From: Echinostoma caproni
Lineage: Eukaryota; Platyhelminthes; Trematoda; Plagiorchiida; Echinostomatidae
Assembly: GCA_900618425.1 (NCBI GenBank)
Contig: UZAN01043419.1
Coordinates: 1 to 21,812, forward strand
Length of the DNA stretch: 21,812 bases
Reading direction: 5' to 3'
Part shown: piece by piece, positions 11,900 to 21,653 of the stretch
How positions within the stretch are numbered: position 1 is the stretch's first letter
Layout: the number at the start of each line of letters is the position of its first letter
Position numbers and translations under genes: made by a program
Notes under the pieces: generated by a model
What the model was told of the DNA's origin: nothing
The model's database searches: none
Seen by the model: the letters and a program-made list of their open reading frames with translations, nothing else

Positions 11900-11910
11900 T
11901 GTGTGCGTTG

Positions 11911-13799
11911 CTCTATTTCACGCAAACCGCCAGTTCCGGTTCAGGGACCTGTGGTCGTCGCTCTTCAGATTGACGTTCTCTTTCTCTCACAAGAACGCAC
12001 AAATGCACGTACGCACACACATCGATTCATACCAAGATCGAAATAGTTAGCCACATGGATACTTGGATAGAACGATTTCAAAAGCACGGCTCAGCGTGAG
12101 CTCTCACAAAGATGCAAAGATGTCTGCGTCCCATCGGCTATGCAATGTTAATGATGATAATGATGGAAATGGAGGTGTATGTGTGCGAATACATGCTATG
12201 TAAGTGACACTTGAAATAGACAGATGAGTTAATGATCAAAATAAACAGAATCGAATGAACAGTTAGCCTGTTGCCGTCACTATAGAACCAAGAGGAACTC
12301 CACAGTGTATGTTTTGAACCGACACTGTTTTTGTGTTTTGTTATTAGCATCAACCGGTGGTGATCAAAAGAGGAAACCAACTGTGGAATAAAAAAGAAAA
12401 CAAGCCTTCAACAAGATCATCAAAGTCAACATCAGACGTTCTACGTACGAGGTGTAATTTCCACGACCGTAATAAACTCTCACGTCTTCTGGGGCCTAAT
12501 TGGAATGCAAAACAAAGAATCCTGTCGAATCACCTTCTCCGCTAAAATTCAAACGGATGGATAAAAATGCTTGAACACTGCAGATGGGCGAAAGAATCCG
12601 CATCCTGTGTAGTCATGAAGAGGGAGTAGTGAGCTAAACCGAATACACACTAAAGAATAAAAATTACTTCAGGATACAGTAATTCACCATCAAATTGATA
12701 TCAACAAAAACTAAAATTATTTAAAGTAAAATATAGGTATTGATGAAACTTGTGAAATAACGGTAAGTGCCACATTGAACCGATGAGGATAATCGCATCA
12801 GATAACCATAAAAGTACACTTCAGAATGAACGCCAAGAATCCACCATTTCACAGTTCTTTAGCGGAATGAAAGCACTGTGCAAAGTCCAACCGGTTACCA
12901 CTCGGGAACGGCTTCATAAGAAATTGCAGCGGACTAATAGAGCCAATAGCAACGTCGTTCACGTTCATTTTGTTGAAAAGCTTCGAACATATGAGGATAG
13001 CGTCAATACCGTCTTTTAGGGTTATCGCCTCTTCATGGCAGCCCATTTGGACATGTCAGGATTCACATTGAAGAAAATGATGAATAGACACCTTGTAAAG
13101 TATACCGTGATCTTCAAACCCAGTCCTGAATAAGTGGATCAAATTAGAAAGAGAAAATTGAGAACTACTCAAGGGGACACTTACTATATGACCAATATCT
13201 GGATTTATTGTCAACGTGGAAGGCTTAAAATGAAGTTAAATCTTTCGGCTTGATTTATGGTTTGTCAACCTCGAAAGGGGCCACAGCTAGAAAAACATGT
13301 GCTAACCATGAAACGATCAACGAAGCGGAGCGGGTAATAATCACCCAAAAGGCAAAGTTTAACGTGGATTGCACATTTCGCGAAAGAACAACGCAAAGTA
13401 TCCCCTCAAGATACAATAAAACAGCGTTGTGTTAGGACTGATTTTCGATGAAAGGAAAGGAAAACATTCGAACATATTTTCAGAAAATTTGCTCTCAACG
13501 CATATGGTTGATTCTTCAATAAGAGCAACTTGAACCAAGAACAGTGACAAAACATCTAACTAAGAATCCGCTAAACTGGCAATCCTGATATTCTCAAAGA
13601 TATTGCGGTAATCACGAATATGGTTTCTTTATTCAGTCACGGGATCATCCATACAAATGGGTTGAATCGAATCTCAACTGCTCTAACTAGATAATCCACC
13701 GGATGCACCAGCAGCTGCTATTCAGTCCGTTGCATTCGCAACCCGACGGTGAGACTATTTCTTTTTACAGCAAGTCGAATAGACCAACGGATTTTCAAG
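11911..13799. other. No recognisable gene
   Basis: Open frames of 60-90 codons occur on both strands (for example 12783-13019 plus and 12849-13046 minus, which overlap), none with a known motif. Short ATG/ATA-rich simple sequence lies near 12148-12170. Confidence 0.45.
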
Positions 13800-14059
13800 T
13801 TTCCCCCGTGACCTTATCAGATGGAAGATGGTGCGTAACATACCAATGGATGCTGCCAATGCCACAACCATATTAACAATAAGAATAATAGGGGATAGGT
13901 GGAATGAAGTACAGAGCGAAGTGGAAAGAGGATGAAACAGTTAAATACGGTAAAATGGAAGATAACAGGGGTAACAACTTTTCCGTATGTTTCACCGTAC
14001 ACCTTCAACATTTTTTCCGTTATTTTGTCGTTTCTTTACGGGGAACGGGATTTTGACAG
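13800..14059 (-). other. Probable 3' untranslated part of the RTE LINE
   Basis: It lies immediately beyond the MAQNRSQWR block that ends the element's protein. A T-rich open stretch (13817-14011, minus) is hydrophobic and lacks domains. The 3' boundary is not visible and no tandem tail was found. Confidence 0.4.
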
Positions 14060-14097
14060 GCAAACCGTACAGCGCCACTGACTTCTATTCTGGGCCA

Positions 14098-14355
14098 TTA
14101 CCTCACCGTGTCTAACCATCGACCAGCCTCCTCCCTTGGGCACCAAACTGGAAGGCTGGCTGCAATAACCGAAGACAAAGCTTCAGCCAACTTCTTCATG
14201 CCTCTACGCCATGTCATGATCTGACCGCCGCGCCGCTCCTTCCAGCCTTGCCCGGTACGTGCAAAGAGAGCACGGAAAGGTAGTCGATGGGCAGGCATAC
14301 GCAATACGTGTAGAGTGATTAATTCTGTTAAAGAACGACTATCCGCACCCAACAC
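14098..14355 (-). pseudogene. RTE LINE fragment: post-RT C-terminal region
   Basis: Reads GADSRSLTELITLH, VLRMPAHRLPFRALFA, GQGWKERRGGQIMTW, RRGMKKL and AGRWLDTVR, then a stop. The family continues directly to a DMAQNRSQWR block, which is here in another frame at 14098-14070. The LRWLGH block usually found between the first two is missing, an apparent in-frame deletion of about seven codons. Confidence 0.8.
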
Positions 14356-14473
14356 GAACGAACCTCGTCATTACTCACCCGGTGTTCCGACCAAACACGA
14401 GCAATGCTTCGAGATATCGGCGGTCAAATACAGAAAGTTGATTAGTATCCTTAATGCCGAGGGGCCAGGTCTC

Positions 14474-14659
14474 TCAACCGTAAAGGAGAACGCCACGAAC
14501 CGCGGCGATGTACACCCTTCCCTTACTGGATAGTCGGATGTCATGGCAGCGCCACAGGTGTCGTAGGTTAGGGAAAGCTGCTCTAGCTTTCGCTATTCGT
14601 GATGTGATCTCCCCAACACCACCACCAGCTGCGATCAAGCTCTCGAGGTACTTAAAGCT
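14474..14659 (-). pseudogene. RTE LINE fragment: thumb region ending in a stop
   Basis: Starts directly after the N at 14660 with FKYLESLIAAGGG and continues through SRIAKARAAFPNLRHLWR to GVLLYG. The next codon, normally Cys in YGCETWPL, is TGA (14474-14476). The ETWPL block then follows in the same frame. The stop is a clear pseudogene mark. Confidence 0.85.
14486..14612. repeat. Direct duplication, copy A (LINE thumb region)
   Basis: A 127-bp segment repeated 175 bp further on at 14661-14787 with about 8 mismatches by eye (roughly 94% identity); the first 79 bases are identical. This copy keeps the expected sequence on both sides (FKYLES upstream and LLYG downstream in the reading direction). 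Confidence 0.9.
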
Positions 14660-14660
14660 N

Positions 14661-14787
14661 GAGAACGCCACGAACCGCGGCGATGTACACCCTTCCCTTA
14701 CTGGATAGTCGGATGTCATGGCAGCGCCACAGGTGTCGCAGGTTGGTGAAGGAAGCTCTAGCTTTCGCTATTCATGATATGATCTCC
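14661..14787. repeat. Direct duplication, copy B (LINE thumb region), abutting an N
   Basis: The second copy of the 127-bp segment, starting exactly after the N at 14660. On its other side it joins SKCKV directly to an EIIS*IAKARA-like reading, so the FKYLGSLI-type block is missing here, and an in-frame TAG replaces the usual Arg. The exact abutment on the N suggests an assembly join between two different LINE copies. Confidence 0.9.
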
Positions 14788-14848
14788 ACTTTGCACTTTG
14801 AAGGTGCAAAGCACATGCCATACCTGAATAGCTCGATCACCAAGCGGT

Positions 14849-15031
14849 TCAAAACCTCTTGGACTGTGTGTTATCACCCAGAAAGGCGATGTCATCGGCA
14901 TATTCCAAATCAAGAACTCTGTTCCCTGGGGAGAGTTCCGCTCCACCGTTTGCTAGACCGAACAAAGCATTCTGTAGAACATCCTCTATGGCGAAGATAA
15001 AAATAAATGGGGTATAAGGCAGACTTGCCAA
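14849..15031 (-). pseudogene. RTE LINE fragment: RT palm with YADD motif
   Basis: Reads FAIEDVLQNALFGLANGG and LDLEYADDIAFLGDNTQ. YADD at 14891-14902 holds the second and third catalytic aspartates. The expected QGCPLSPFLF region just upstream is degraded to VCLIPHLF in another frame, so the active site could not be assembled from one frame. Confidence 0.85.
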
Positions 15032-15063
15032 ACTCCACTGGAGACGGCGAAGGGTGGCGCAAG

Positions 15064-15498
15064 CTAGTTATGGGCCCTAACCCGACCTGAGGTATGACGA
15101 CACAACTCTGTGAGAATCGACACATACTTCTCAGGTACTCCATTCCTCAACAAACAGCTACATAGTGCGGTCCTATTGACAGAGTCGAAGGTCGCACGGA
15201 CGTCTAGGAATACAATAATCGTTGGTCTTTGGTAGGGATGACGGTACTCTAGCTGCTGTCGGAGGGTGAAGATTTGATCCATGCATCCGTGAACGGTACG
15301 AAACCCAGCCTGTCCCTCGTGGGTCTGCTCCTCACGCATAGTGTACAATCGGTGGAGAATGACGGATGCCAACAGGTTTGACGCTATCGGGATTAGGCTT
15401 ATGCCCTTATGATTGGCGCATTCATTGCCCGGGCCCTTTTTGAAGATGGGGACGACAATTGATTCCCCCCACGAGGGGACCTGCTCAGTGTACCACAC
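15064..15498 (-). pseudogene. RTE LINE fragment: RT fingers and first catalytic aspartate
   Basis: A 144-codon open stretch with WYTEQVPSWGESIVVPIFKKG, NHKGISLIP, QAGFRTVHGCMDQIFTLRQQ and FLDVRATFDSV. The Asp in FLDV (codon at 15202-15204) is the first catalytic aspartate. The usual AAFDS reads ATFDS. The frame is lost after VSILTELCRHTSGRV, just before the region that normally carries SSGVRQGCPLSP. Confidence 0.85.
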
Positions 15499-15770
15499 TT
15501 TAGAGAACAGAACTTGTACTTCTCTGACAAGCTAATTCCGCCATCTTTAAATAGGGCTAGAGAAGGGCCATCGGAGCTTGCCACTTTGTAACGTCCCAAA
15601 GCTTGGATCTCCTTATGGATTTCCGCCTCAGAAGGTGGGTCTGTTGCGACAGACCATGGGTCGTGTGCCGGAATAGCTGTGTGAGAAGCTGACGTCGGAG
15701 GCCAGCTAAATTGTGCTTTGAAGTGCTCTGCCCAGCTTGCAAGGCGTCGCTTTTGTCTGTGTATAAGAAG
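15399..15770 (-). pseudogene. RTE LINE fragment: linker to start of RT domain
   Basis: A continuous frame opens after a TGA at 15771-15773. Recognisable blocks are RQKRRLASWAEHFKAQF, DPWSVATDPPSEAEIHKEI and SLALFKDGG. Similarity stops near 15530, where a frame change moves the homologous reading into the next frame (VREVQVLFSKVWYTEQVPSW). The remaining codons to 15399 are out of frame with the element. Confidence 0.8.
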
Positions 15771-15930
15771 TCAGAAACTGTAACCACAGTGCGATTATTC
15801 ACCCTATCCCCATTCTCTCTCCCTACGCTATCGACTAGATTCTCATACAGTAAGTTTTCCCTACCTCTGAACCCTTTTCGCAATCTGATTGGACAATTTT
15901 CGGTACTTGCCATGAGAGTGCCCAGTCATC

Positions 15931-18490
15931 ATATTGTAATGTTCATGATAACCATAGTGCTATCTACTATTGAGCCGCGTGATAATGGTACCCCTGCTGC
16001 GAACAGTGGTTAGCAATCATCGCTTCCCGTTCGTATTAGCTAGGCGGGCGTTGTGTCTATTGTTGCAGCTGACCTAGCTGATTGATTAACCGGTAGAAGA
16101 ATACAATCGTTCGCTTGTTTTTGAGTCTGCTCAGGAAAAAGTGAAAATAACTTTGCCATCCCATGGCCGCTACACGATTGTCACAGAAAATTGTCGATGA
16201 GGTTTTGCGGTTCTGATCCAATGACAGCGGGAAGGATTGTTCATTTCTGACTTACTACTGCAAACAATAAACAAAACAACAACTCATACTAGGTAAATCA
16301 TTGATTTTTCCAACATTTAATTGGCCCAATGCGCTGCGCGGACGATTGAGATTAACTCAAATCAACGTCTTTATGATCCTATGGCAATCAAGTTGCAGCG
16401 GGAGCTGTTACCTCTTGGCGACCGTCTTTTTTATTTTCCATAGGGATAAAGAACGGGCACATTAAAACTATGCAATAAACTGAGACACAGGTGTTCATCA
16501 CTTCGTTGCAATTAAGACACACGCCGAGCACGCGTGTGAAAACAGCTGAATTGAATGGACTGAACAGTGAGTTGGTAAACAAAGAATGGTTGTTCATGCA
16601 TTCATCCGTTCGGAGGGTGTGACCCGGAGATCTGCTTCTTGAATGATAAATTATCTAATCAGACATTTCTGCTTGGGTAACCTTTAAAGTTTATCAAAAT
16701 GCTGTGCACATAAAAATGACTGAGGTAGAACAGTAGTTTTTCACACTCGAGACACCAATGTGCACGTGCAAATGAAGGTTGTTGACCTTCAACATTTTCC
16801 GAGTACCGCTTTGGGAAAATAAAGCAAACGACTACGTCGAACCCAAAAAATATTATAGTGATGGACCCTGATCGCAATATCCATTGTCACAACGGATTTG
16901 GAGAACTTTGATGATTAAAACACACATTGCGCACGCCTACCTGCTTCTGAGTCAAAATTTCAACTGAAGTTCACCTGCACTTAAATCGGGCGAAAACTGT
17001 CTACAAAGACAAAGCCCACTATACCTAGCTGATCGTGTCATGTATGCGTTTTCAGGCAACACATGAAGAATTCCAGTGTCTAAATCCCGTAAGGCAAAAG
17101 CCGGTTGCTTCAACTATGAGAAAAATGCGAACAACATTTTCTTAAAACCTTTTAGCTTACTCTTTGTGCGGGAGTTGTGATCAGCGAACCAAACTGTACC
17201 TGAGTATCGTCCTAGCTTCTTCAACAATTACATCCCTACTTGGGATATATTCCATTCTGTAGCGATATTATTTGCACAGGAAAGCTTCAAAGTGAGAACT
17301 ATTTTGAGGCAGCTCTGTTCAAATTGAAGGGGCAATGTTTTATTTCTGGTAAAATGATGTGTGGCACTTCTGGGCCCCAGTATTCTTCCAGGTGTGTTTG
17401 AACTAAACCACTACCGTCCATTATGAAGTAGTAAAAACATTGGGAGGCCGTGTGTAAGAACTATCGCCAATAGTCAAGTGTTACAATGCGTGGATCAAGA
17501 GAAATAAGTAAAATAAATGCCATGCGTTTACTGATCTTGGGTGCGTAGATGTGTCGAAAGCCTCAAATAGTATTCACTTGCCTTTCACTATCAGTCTGAA
17601 TCAGTTAGCAACAATGTGCGGATTGCAGTGAGAGATGAATGAAAAGGGATGGTGATATGAAGTTCATCTGATGTTCTCCAGATGGAGGAAAACTTACTTG
17701 GCAAAATTTATCGACGTTCACAGTCCGCGCTGATGAAAGTTGTCTACGTCGGACCTACCTTCAAACGGGACCATATATTCAATGATACGCATGAAAACCT
17801 CACCTGGACTATGAACCGCACAGTTAGGAATTTGACAAGCCACCTGCAGGATTAGTCTATCGGCATGATGCTACGTACATTGAAAAGAATTTCAACATTG
17901 GTTTGAAACATACGTCGCAATGATCGGCGAACTCGATGTTGCAAGACACCCTATAGTTTATTAGCAGCAGTTGGGTCTACGAGGGACACGAGGTCAGAAT
18001 ATCTTTGTAAAGGATGACCCTTTCTCTTTTATATGGGTCCACTGCATCCATTAACATATAGGTGACTAAATGTTCAACTGTTTTCACACAAACGATTGAA
18101 GACAGCAAGCGAAATGTTAACACCTCGCAGTACTTACTTTCCTTCGACACAGGCCAATTGAGGTAAAGTCAATGCTTAAAGTTGCTTATACTCTTTTTCT
18201 CTTCTGGAAAATCGATTTCATAACAGTTTACGGAGAAAAACAAGTAATAAGTCACTACGCAGTGTTCCTATTAACAAAATCCACGGGTTTCAAATTCCTA
18301 NACCCCGCCGTGATCAGTGTAATTTAATGGGACTGTCATTTCAGTCTTGTAATGATTAAACAAGCCGTATAAAAACTAGAGAACCACCAATTATTCCAAT
18401 ATAATGGTACAAATAGCGAGCCAACATTTTCTGAATACGCAATGCTAATCCGCTTCAACGAGGATGAGACAGCTGTCCAGTGCTCTTGCT
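15931..18490. other. No recognisable gene
   Basis: The segment next to 15930 may be an older part of the LINE but shows no endonuclease motif. Open frames at 16388-16597 and 16659-16877 (minus) have no domain I recognise. One N lies at 18301. Confidence 0.45.
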
Positions 18491-18505
18491 CCCCCCCCCC
18501 CCCCN
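18491..18505. repeat. Poly-C tract ending in N
   Basis: Fourteen C bases followed by an N. The run and the ambiguous base probably mark a sequencing or assembly limit, so the true length is uncertain. Confidence 0.8.
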
Positions 18506-18879
18506 ATAAAATGTAGATAACATGTGCCACAACTTCTTTTCTTTTCCGTATATTGGGACGTGTTCACACGAACCAAGTGATCGTAGTGAGGGATTTCCAT
18601 AAAGACAACAAAATTGCAAAAGGACATTTAATGAGCTGTAACTGTTGACATCCGGATTCCCGTAATCTGAAATTCGCCATCCGTAGCACATGAGATGAAA
18701 TCAAATGGATCGAGTACTTTTCTTCTCGTGATGCATCGTCAACGATGTATTCATTCGAGTGTACGTATATATAGTTCGGCTGACTCGCAAAATGTGAGCT
18801 TCATCGCCTACGCATAACCGATCAGCCGTAGATAAAATGTGGTGTCACCGGGTTTTGCGCTGAGACAGAACATTCAGTC

Positions 18880-19110
18880 TCTTCGAGATCGGTTCTAAGT
18901 GCAGGCACAACGTTCTGCCCAATTTCGCGGCACCGCTTAGATCTTTGAGGATGCAATGTGCATAATTTATCAAGCGACTTCGCTCACCAAGCGGTTTTAT
19001 GTATCGACACCGCGGAAGCCCATGCCATAGGCAAACCCCAAGCCTTCTACTACGCGAGATTCGGTGGATTTCAAAGGCAATCCTTGTCAGTAACGCAATG
19101 AACTTAACAC
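18880..19110. repeat. Possible degenerate dispersed repeat
   Basis: This block looks GC-richer than its surroundings and has blocks such as AGATTCGGTGGATTTCAAAG and GGCAATCCTTGTCAGTAACG that look like dispersed trematode repeat DNA as I recall it. The recollection cannot be checked here. No open frame in it is recognisable. Confidence 0.3.
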
Positions 19111-20266
19111 CAACTCACCCCCAGCTTGGTAAGAGATGCAGAAAACAGAACGTGTTGCAAACACATTGTTCCGAGCTTATCACTGCTATATTGCCTCATT
19201 AAAAAGCGTTATCAACAACAGGAATTTAATCACAAAGCGCACACACAGTTGGGATTGTCCAGTATTTTAGACTTCTCGCAAACACAAGGCCTCAAACTGA
19301 TACTGTTGGTATTTTTCCCGGGGAAAGCACAGAACTGATACCAACACACGCACAAGGAACGGTAAGAAGAGAGAAATGTCAACCACGTTCATGATGATAC
19401 ACGCCAATCTTGATTTGATAAAAATCGATTTCAAACAGCTAAACAGTCAACTTGCCGCACGTAAGCACCAGAGTTGCGATAAAAGTTGGGCAGAAATCTA
19501 ACTTTAGAACAGAACGTGAGGGAGGTACAGAGGATAGCACATTGTGAAACATCTCAGTTACATATAGAATGACCACTTAACACGATGGATAAATGTACAA
19601 CCGATAGTCGGGTGCACCAGTATTGAAGCCAGAAGAATGTGCAAACAGAAAAGACAGACAGGCAACGACGAAAAGAAAGAGATTTGAAGCGAACAAAAAT
19701 CCCGCTGGTTTAGTTCAGATATTTGGCTCGGTTGGTTGACTTGGTGTTTCGATAATATTGCATCTGTGAGACAGGCGTAGCTCCCCTGCCAAGTAGATGC
19801 ACAGATGTGAAAAGATGTTGAATGAGGCAGAATAAGAGCAATTATCGAAGTCTGCAAAGAGGGGGACTGCCAAAACTGATATATGATGAAAATCGAAAAC
19901 AGTGCAAAAACAGAAGAGAAAGAAAATCAATGAGACGGCGCATTTGTGGACGGGGGAAAGGTTGGTTGACCAGTTGGGCAAAACATTAAATCTCAAAAAT
20001 CCAGCGCGCAGTTGGATAACTACGAAAGATAATTCTATCCGCGGTATAAACTCGATTGATTGGAGCACAAGAACGAGAGAATAGGAAAAGCGAGAAAGAA
20101 AATTAGGAGGGCATTTGTAGCCACAATGGAAGGTTCAGAAATTTGGGTTAAGTTTGGTTGGAGACCTTTGACCACTGGAGAAAGTTATCGTGATTGAAGG
20201 AAAGACTGCACGGGGCACAGCGAAATCAGTGGCATACGGTCATAAAATTTCCATATCCGTTGTTCG
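19110..20266. other. Downstream of the HECTD1-like stop: presumed 3' untranslated and intergenic DNA
   Basis: No gene recognised. Two minus-strand open frames (19558-19857 and 19715-20068) have no domain I know and are rich in Phe, Ser and Cys, as expected of chance frames. I found no AATAAA on the minus strand close to the HECT stop, so the transcript end cannot be placed. Confidence 0.4.
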
Positions 20267-20697
20267 TTAGTTCAGATAGAAGCCTATCTCTCGGGTGGCT
20301 CGAAGCAAAACAGTCCGAAGTTCCTCTTCTGTCTGGTACTCGGGCAGTTTCAAATAGTGTACACAAGTGTTCACACTAGGCAATGCACCGGTGCCCGCAT
20401 CTTTTCGTACCACACGCAAACGAGGATGGAGATTTTTCAGACCGCCAGGAGGTAGACTGGAACAACCGGTGGTGAACTGAAGAAAAGCACGACGTTCGAG
20501 AGCGTTGAAACTACACAACACATTGATTAGCATCTGGTATGTGGGTGACTGATGGGTGAATCCGAAACAGGGGACTGTGTACGCCAGCAAATCTTCACGA
20601 GACCATTGGGCGACAGAATCCCCAGCGATTAGTTGTCCCAACTCGCGCCCGTTGAACAGTGCGAGCCAATCCAGAGGAAGAACTAGTTCGAACCCGG
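20267..20697 (-). CDS. HECT E3 ubiquitin ligase, HECTD1-like, last coding exon
   Basis: A 431-nt terminal exon: two bases completing a codon, then 142 residues and a stop. It opens with GFELVLPLDWLALFNGRE, the end of the HECT N-lobe, followed by WSREDLLAYT, ERRAFLQFTTGCSSLPPGGL, LHPRLRVVRK and SVNTCVHYLKLPEY. Cys111 of the exon (codon 20363-20365) in NTCVHYLKLP is the catalytic cysteine that carries ubiquitin as a thioester. The C-terminal FYLN and the CSSLPPGGL block are closest to HECTD1 as I know the family; TRIP12 is the next candidate but differs in these blocks. The acceptor is ATTTAATCCAG with AG at 20699-20698. Upstream exons are not in the window. Confidence 0.9.
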
Positions 20698-20937
20698 CTG
20701 GATTAAATGATAACGATGTATTGACAGGGTCAGATTGAACACTTTAAACGATTAGTAACAACGGGCGAAAGTCTTTCACTCCAACAACAAATTTAATTCG
20801 ATAAAGAAGCATGAAAATATTTCCTGTAAAGACGAGTTAAGAAAAGGAAATAATGAAAGCTGTTTCTTATAAATGACAAATGACCGATTAGTTCTGGTCG
20901 ATTACTTTATAGTGCACAATAAAGAAATATGGGAGTG

Positions 20938-20957
20938 ATTCAGTTTCAGTTTCAGTT
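20938..20957 (-). repeat. Short tandem repeat, possible LINE 3' tail
   Basis: Three units of a hexamer (minus strand TGAAAC, the last imperfect) about 140 bp after the stop of the second LINE fragment. RTE-type LINEs often end in short tandem repeats, so this could mark the insertion's 3' end. Confidence 0.4.
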
Positions 20958-21095
20958 TAAACAACCATTAAGCATGCATTTTCGTGCGACGCTTTTAGTT
21001 GCTGTCTTTTGGTTGTCCATTTGGGTGAACAATAAAAGGAAAACAAGAAGGTTGAAAGTAGGATCGAACAGCAAAATTTAGAAGTTCAGTGGACT

Positions 21096-21280
21096 AATAA
21101 TGCAGAGAAATTGAGATGTACGAACGCCACTGTTTACGACACCCAGCCATATCACTCAGTGTGTCTAACCATCGGTTACGATCATCCCGAGGTCCCCAGT
21201 CAGAGAGCCAAACGGGACCCATGTGACCCAGTCCCCTGGTCAGGGTTTTCATACCCTCATGCCAGGTAGCGAAACGAATG
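21096..21280 (-). mobile_element. RTE-clade LINE 3' fragment, second copy
   Basis: The minus strand reads, without an internal stop, RFATWHEGMKTLTRGLG, GPVWLSDWGPRDDRN and RWLDTLSDMAGCRKQWRS, then a short tail and TAG. This is the same C-terminal post-RT block as in the LINE at 14060-15930, but with the GWGPRD-type motif (here DWGPRD) better preserved. Nothing of the element is recognisable above about 21280, which fits 5' truncation. The following 155 bp to a short tandem tail at 20938-20957 may be its 3' untranslated part. Confidence 0.8.
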
Positions 21281-21476
21281 AAATAAGTGCAAAAAGAACA
21301 TTAGGAATCAAAGAGGGTCCCCTCGCCAGTCCTTCTATCTCTGATGGTTCATATACACGAACCAAATACATGGCAGGACAATTCTTACAGAGGTTAATTA
21401 GATTCGGCTTTTCATTATAATTCCTTATCAGAAAAATATGGTTCGCAAAAGTTCGATTCCGGGCTTATCGAATTAG

Positions 21477-21653
21477 GCGAATAACCGTGCCAAGGTGAAT
21501 ATCGCTTCAATTAAAACGCTGTCGCAAGGAACGATGGTGGTGCCAGAGTACGTGACCGGTTTTCGTCTGACAACCATAAATATCTCTCCGACAAAAGCCA
21601 CAAATATTTCTAGAGAACATGAGATTCGTGTATTTGGTCAACCACTTGATGAG
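21477..21653 (+). CDS. Candidate internal exon of an unidentified plus-strand gene
   Basis: A 59-codon frame bounded by an AG (CGAATTAG|GCG) and a donor-like GAG|GTAATC, both in phase 0. The peptide includes SIKTLSQGTMVVPEYVTGFR and REHEIRVFGQPLDE, with alternating hydrophobic residues that suggest beta strands. I do not recognise the family; the end of a beta-sandwich domain such as a discoidin-like one is only a guess. It is antisense to the HECTD1-like gene. A chance open frame is a real alternative. Confidence 0.3.

Larger units (their letters stand above)
14060..15930 (-). mobile_element. Decayed 5'-truncated RTE-clade LINE
   Basis: In minus-strand order the remnants are: the pre-RT linker (LASWAEHFKAQFSWPP near 15750), RT fingers and palm (GISLIPIASNLLASVILHR, FLDVRATFDSV), the YADD catalytic motif (14891-14902), the thumb region (RYGMCFAPSKCKV; ARAAFPNLRHLWRCHDIRL; GVLLYG), and the post-RT tail (RMPAHRLPFRALFA, RGGQIMTWRRGMKKL, MAQNRSQWR). 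Motif order and the tail without an RNase H domain fit RTE-type LINEs. No endonuclease domain is visible upstream, so the copy is truncated at its 5' end. Several frame changes, a stop and a deletion show it cannot be active. The bases from 14060 to about 13800 are probably its 3' untranslated part. Confidence 0.9.

Noticed and set aside
11494..12050. Plus-strand open frames of 90 and 93 codons.
   Set aside because: The first overlaps TAL exon 1 in antisense and the second covers its leader and promoter with the TG tract; both are shadows or chance frames.
19715..20068. A 117-codon minus-strand open frame downstream of the HECT exon.
   Set aside because: No domain or motif, biased to Phe, Ser and Cys, and overlaps another open frame; more likely 3' untranslated or intergenic.
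20267..20697. Assignment of the HECT exon to TRIP12 rather than HECTD1.
   Set aside because: The CSSLPPGGL, SVNTCVHYLKLPEY and terminal FYLN blocks agree better with HECTD1 as I know the families, though a full-length comparison was not possible.
21440..21475. A B-box-like GTTCGATTCC suggesting a tRNA gene.
   Set aside because: No acceptor stem, D arm or anticodon arm can be found upstream at the right spacing.
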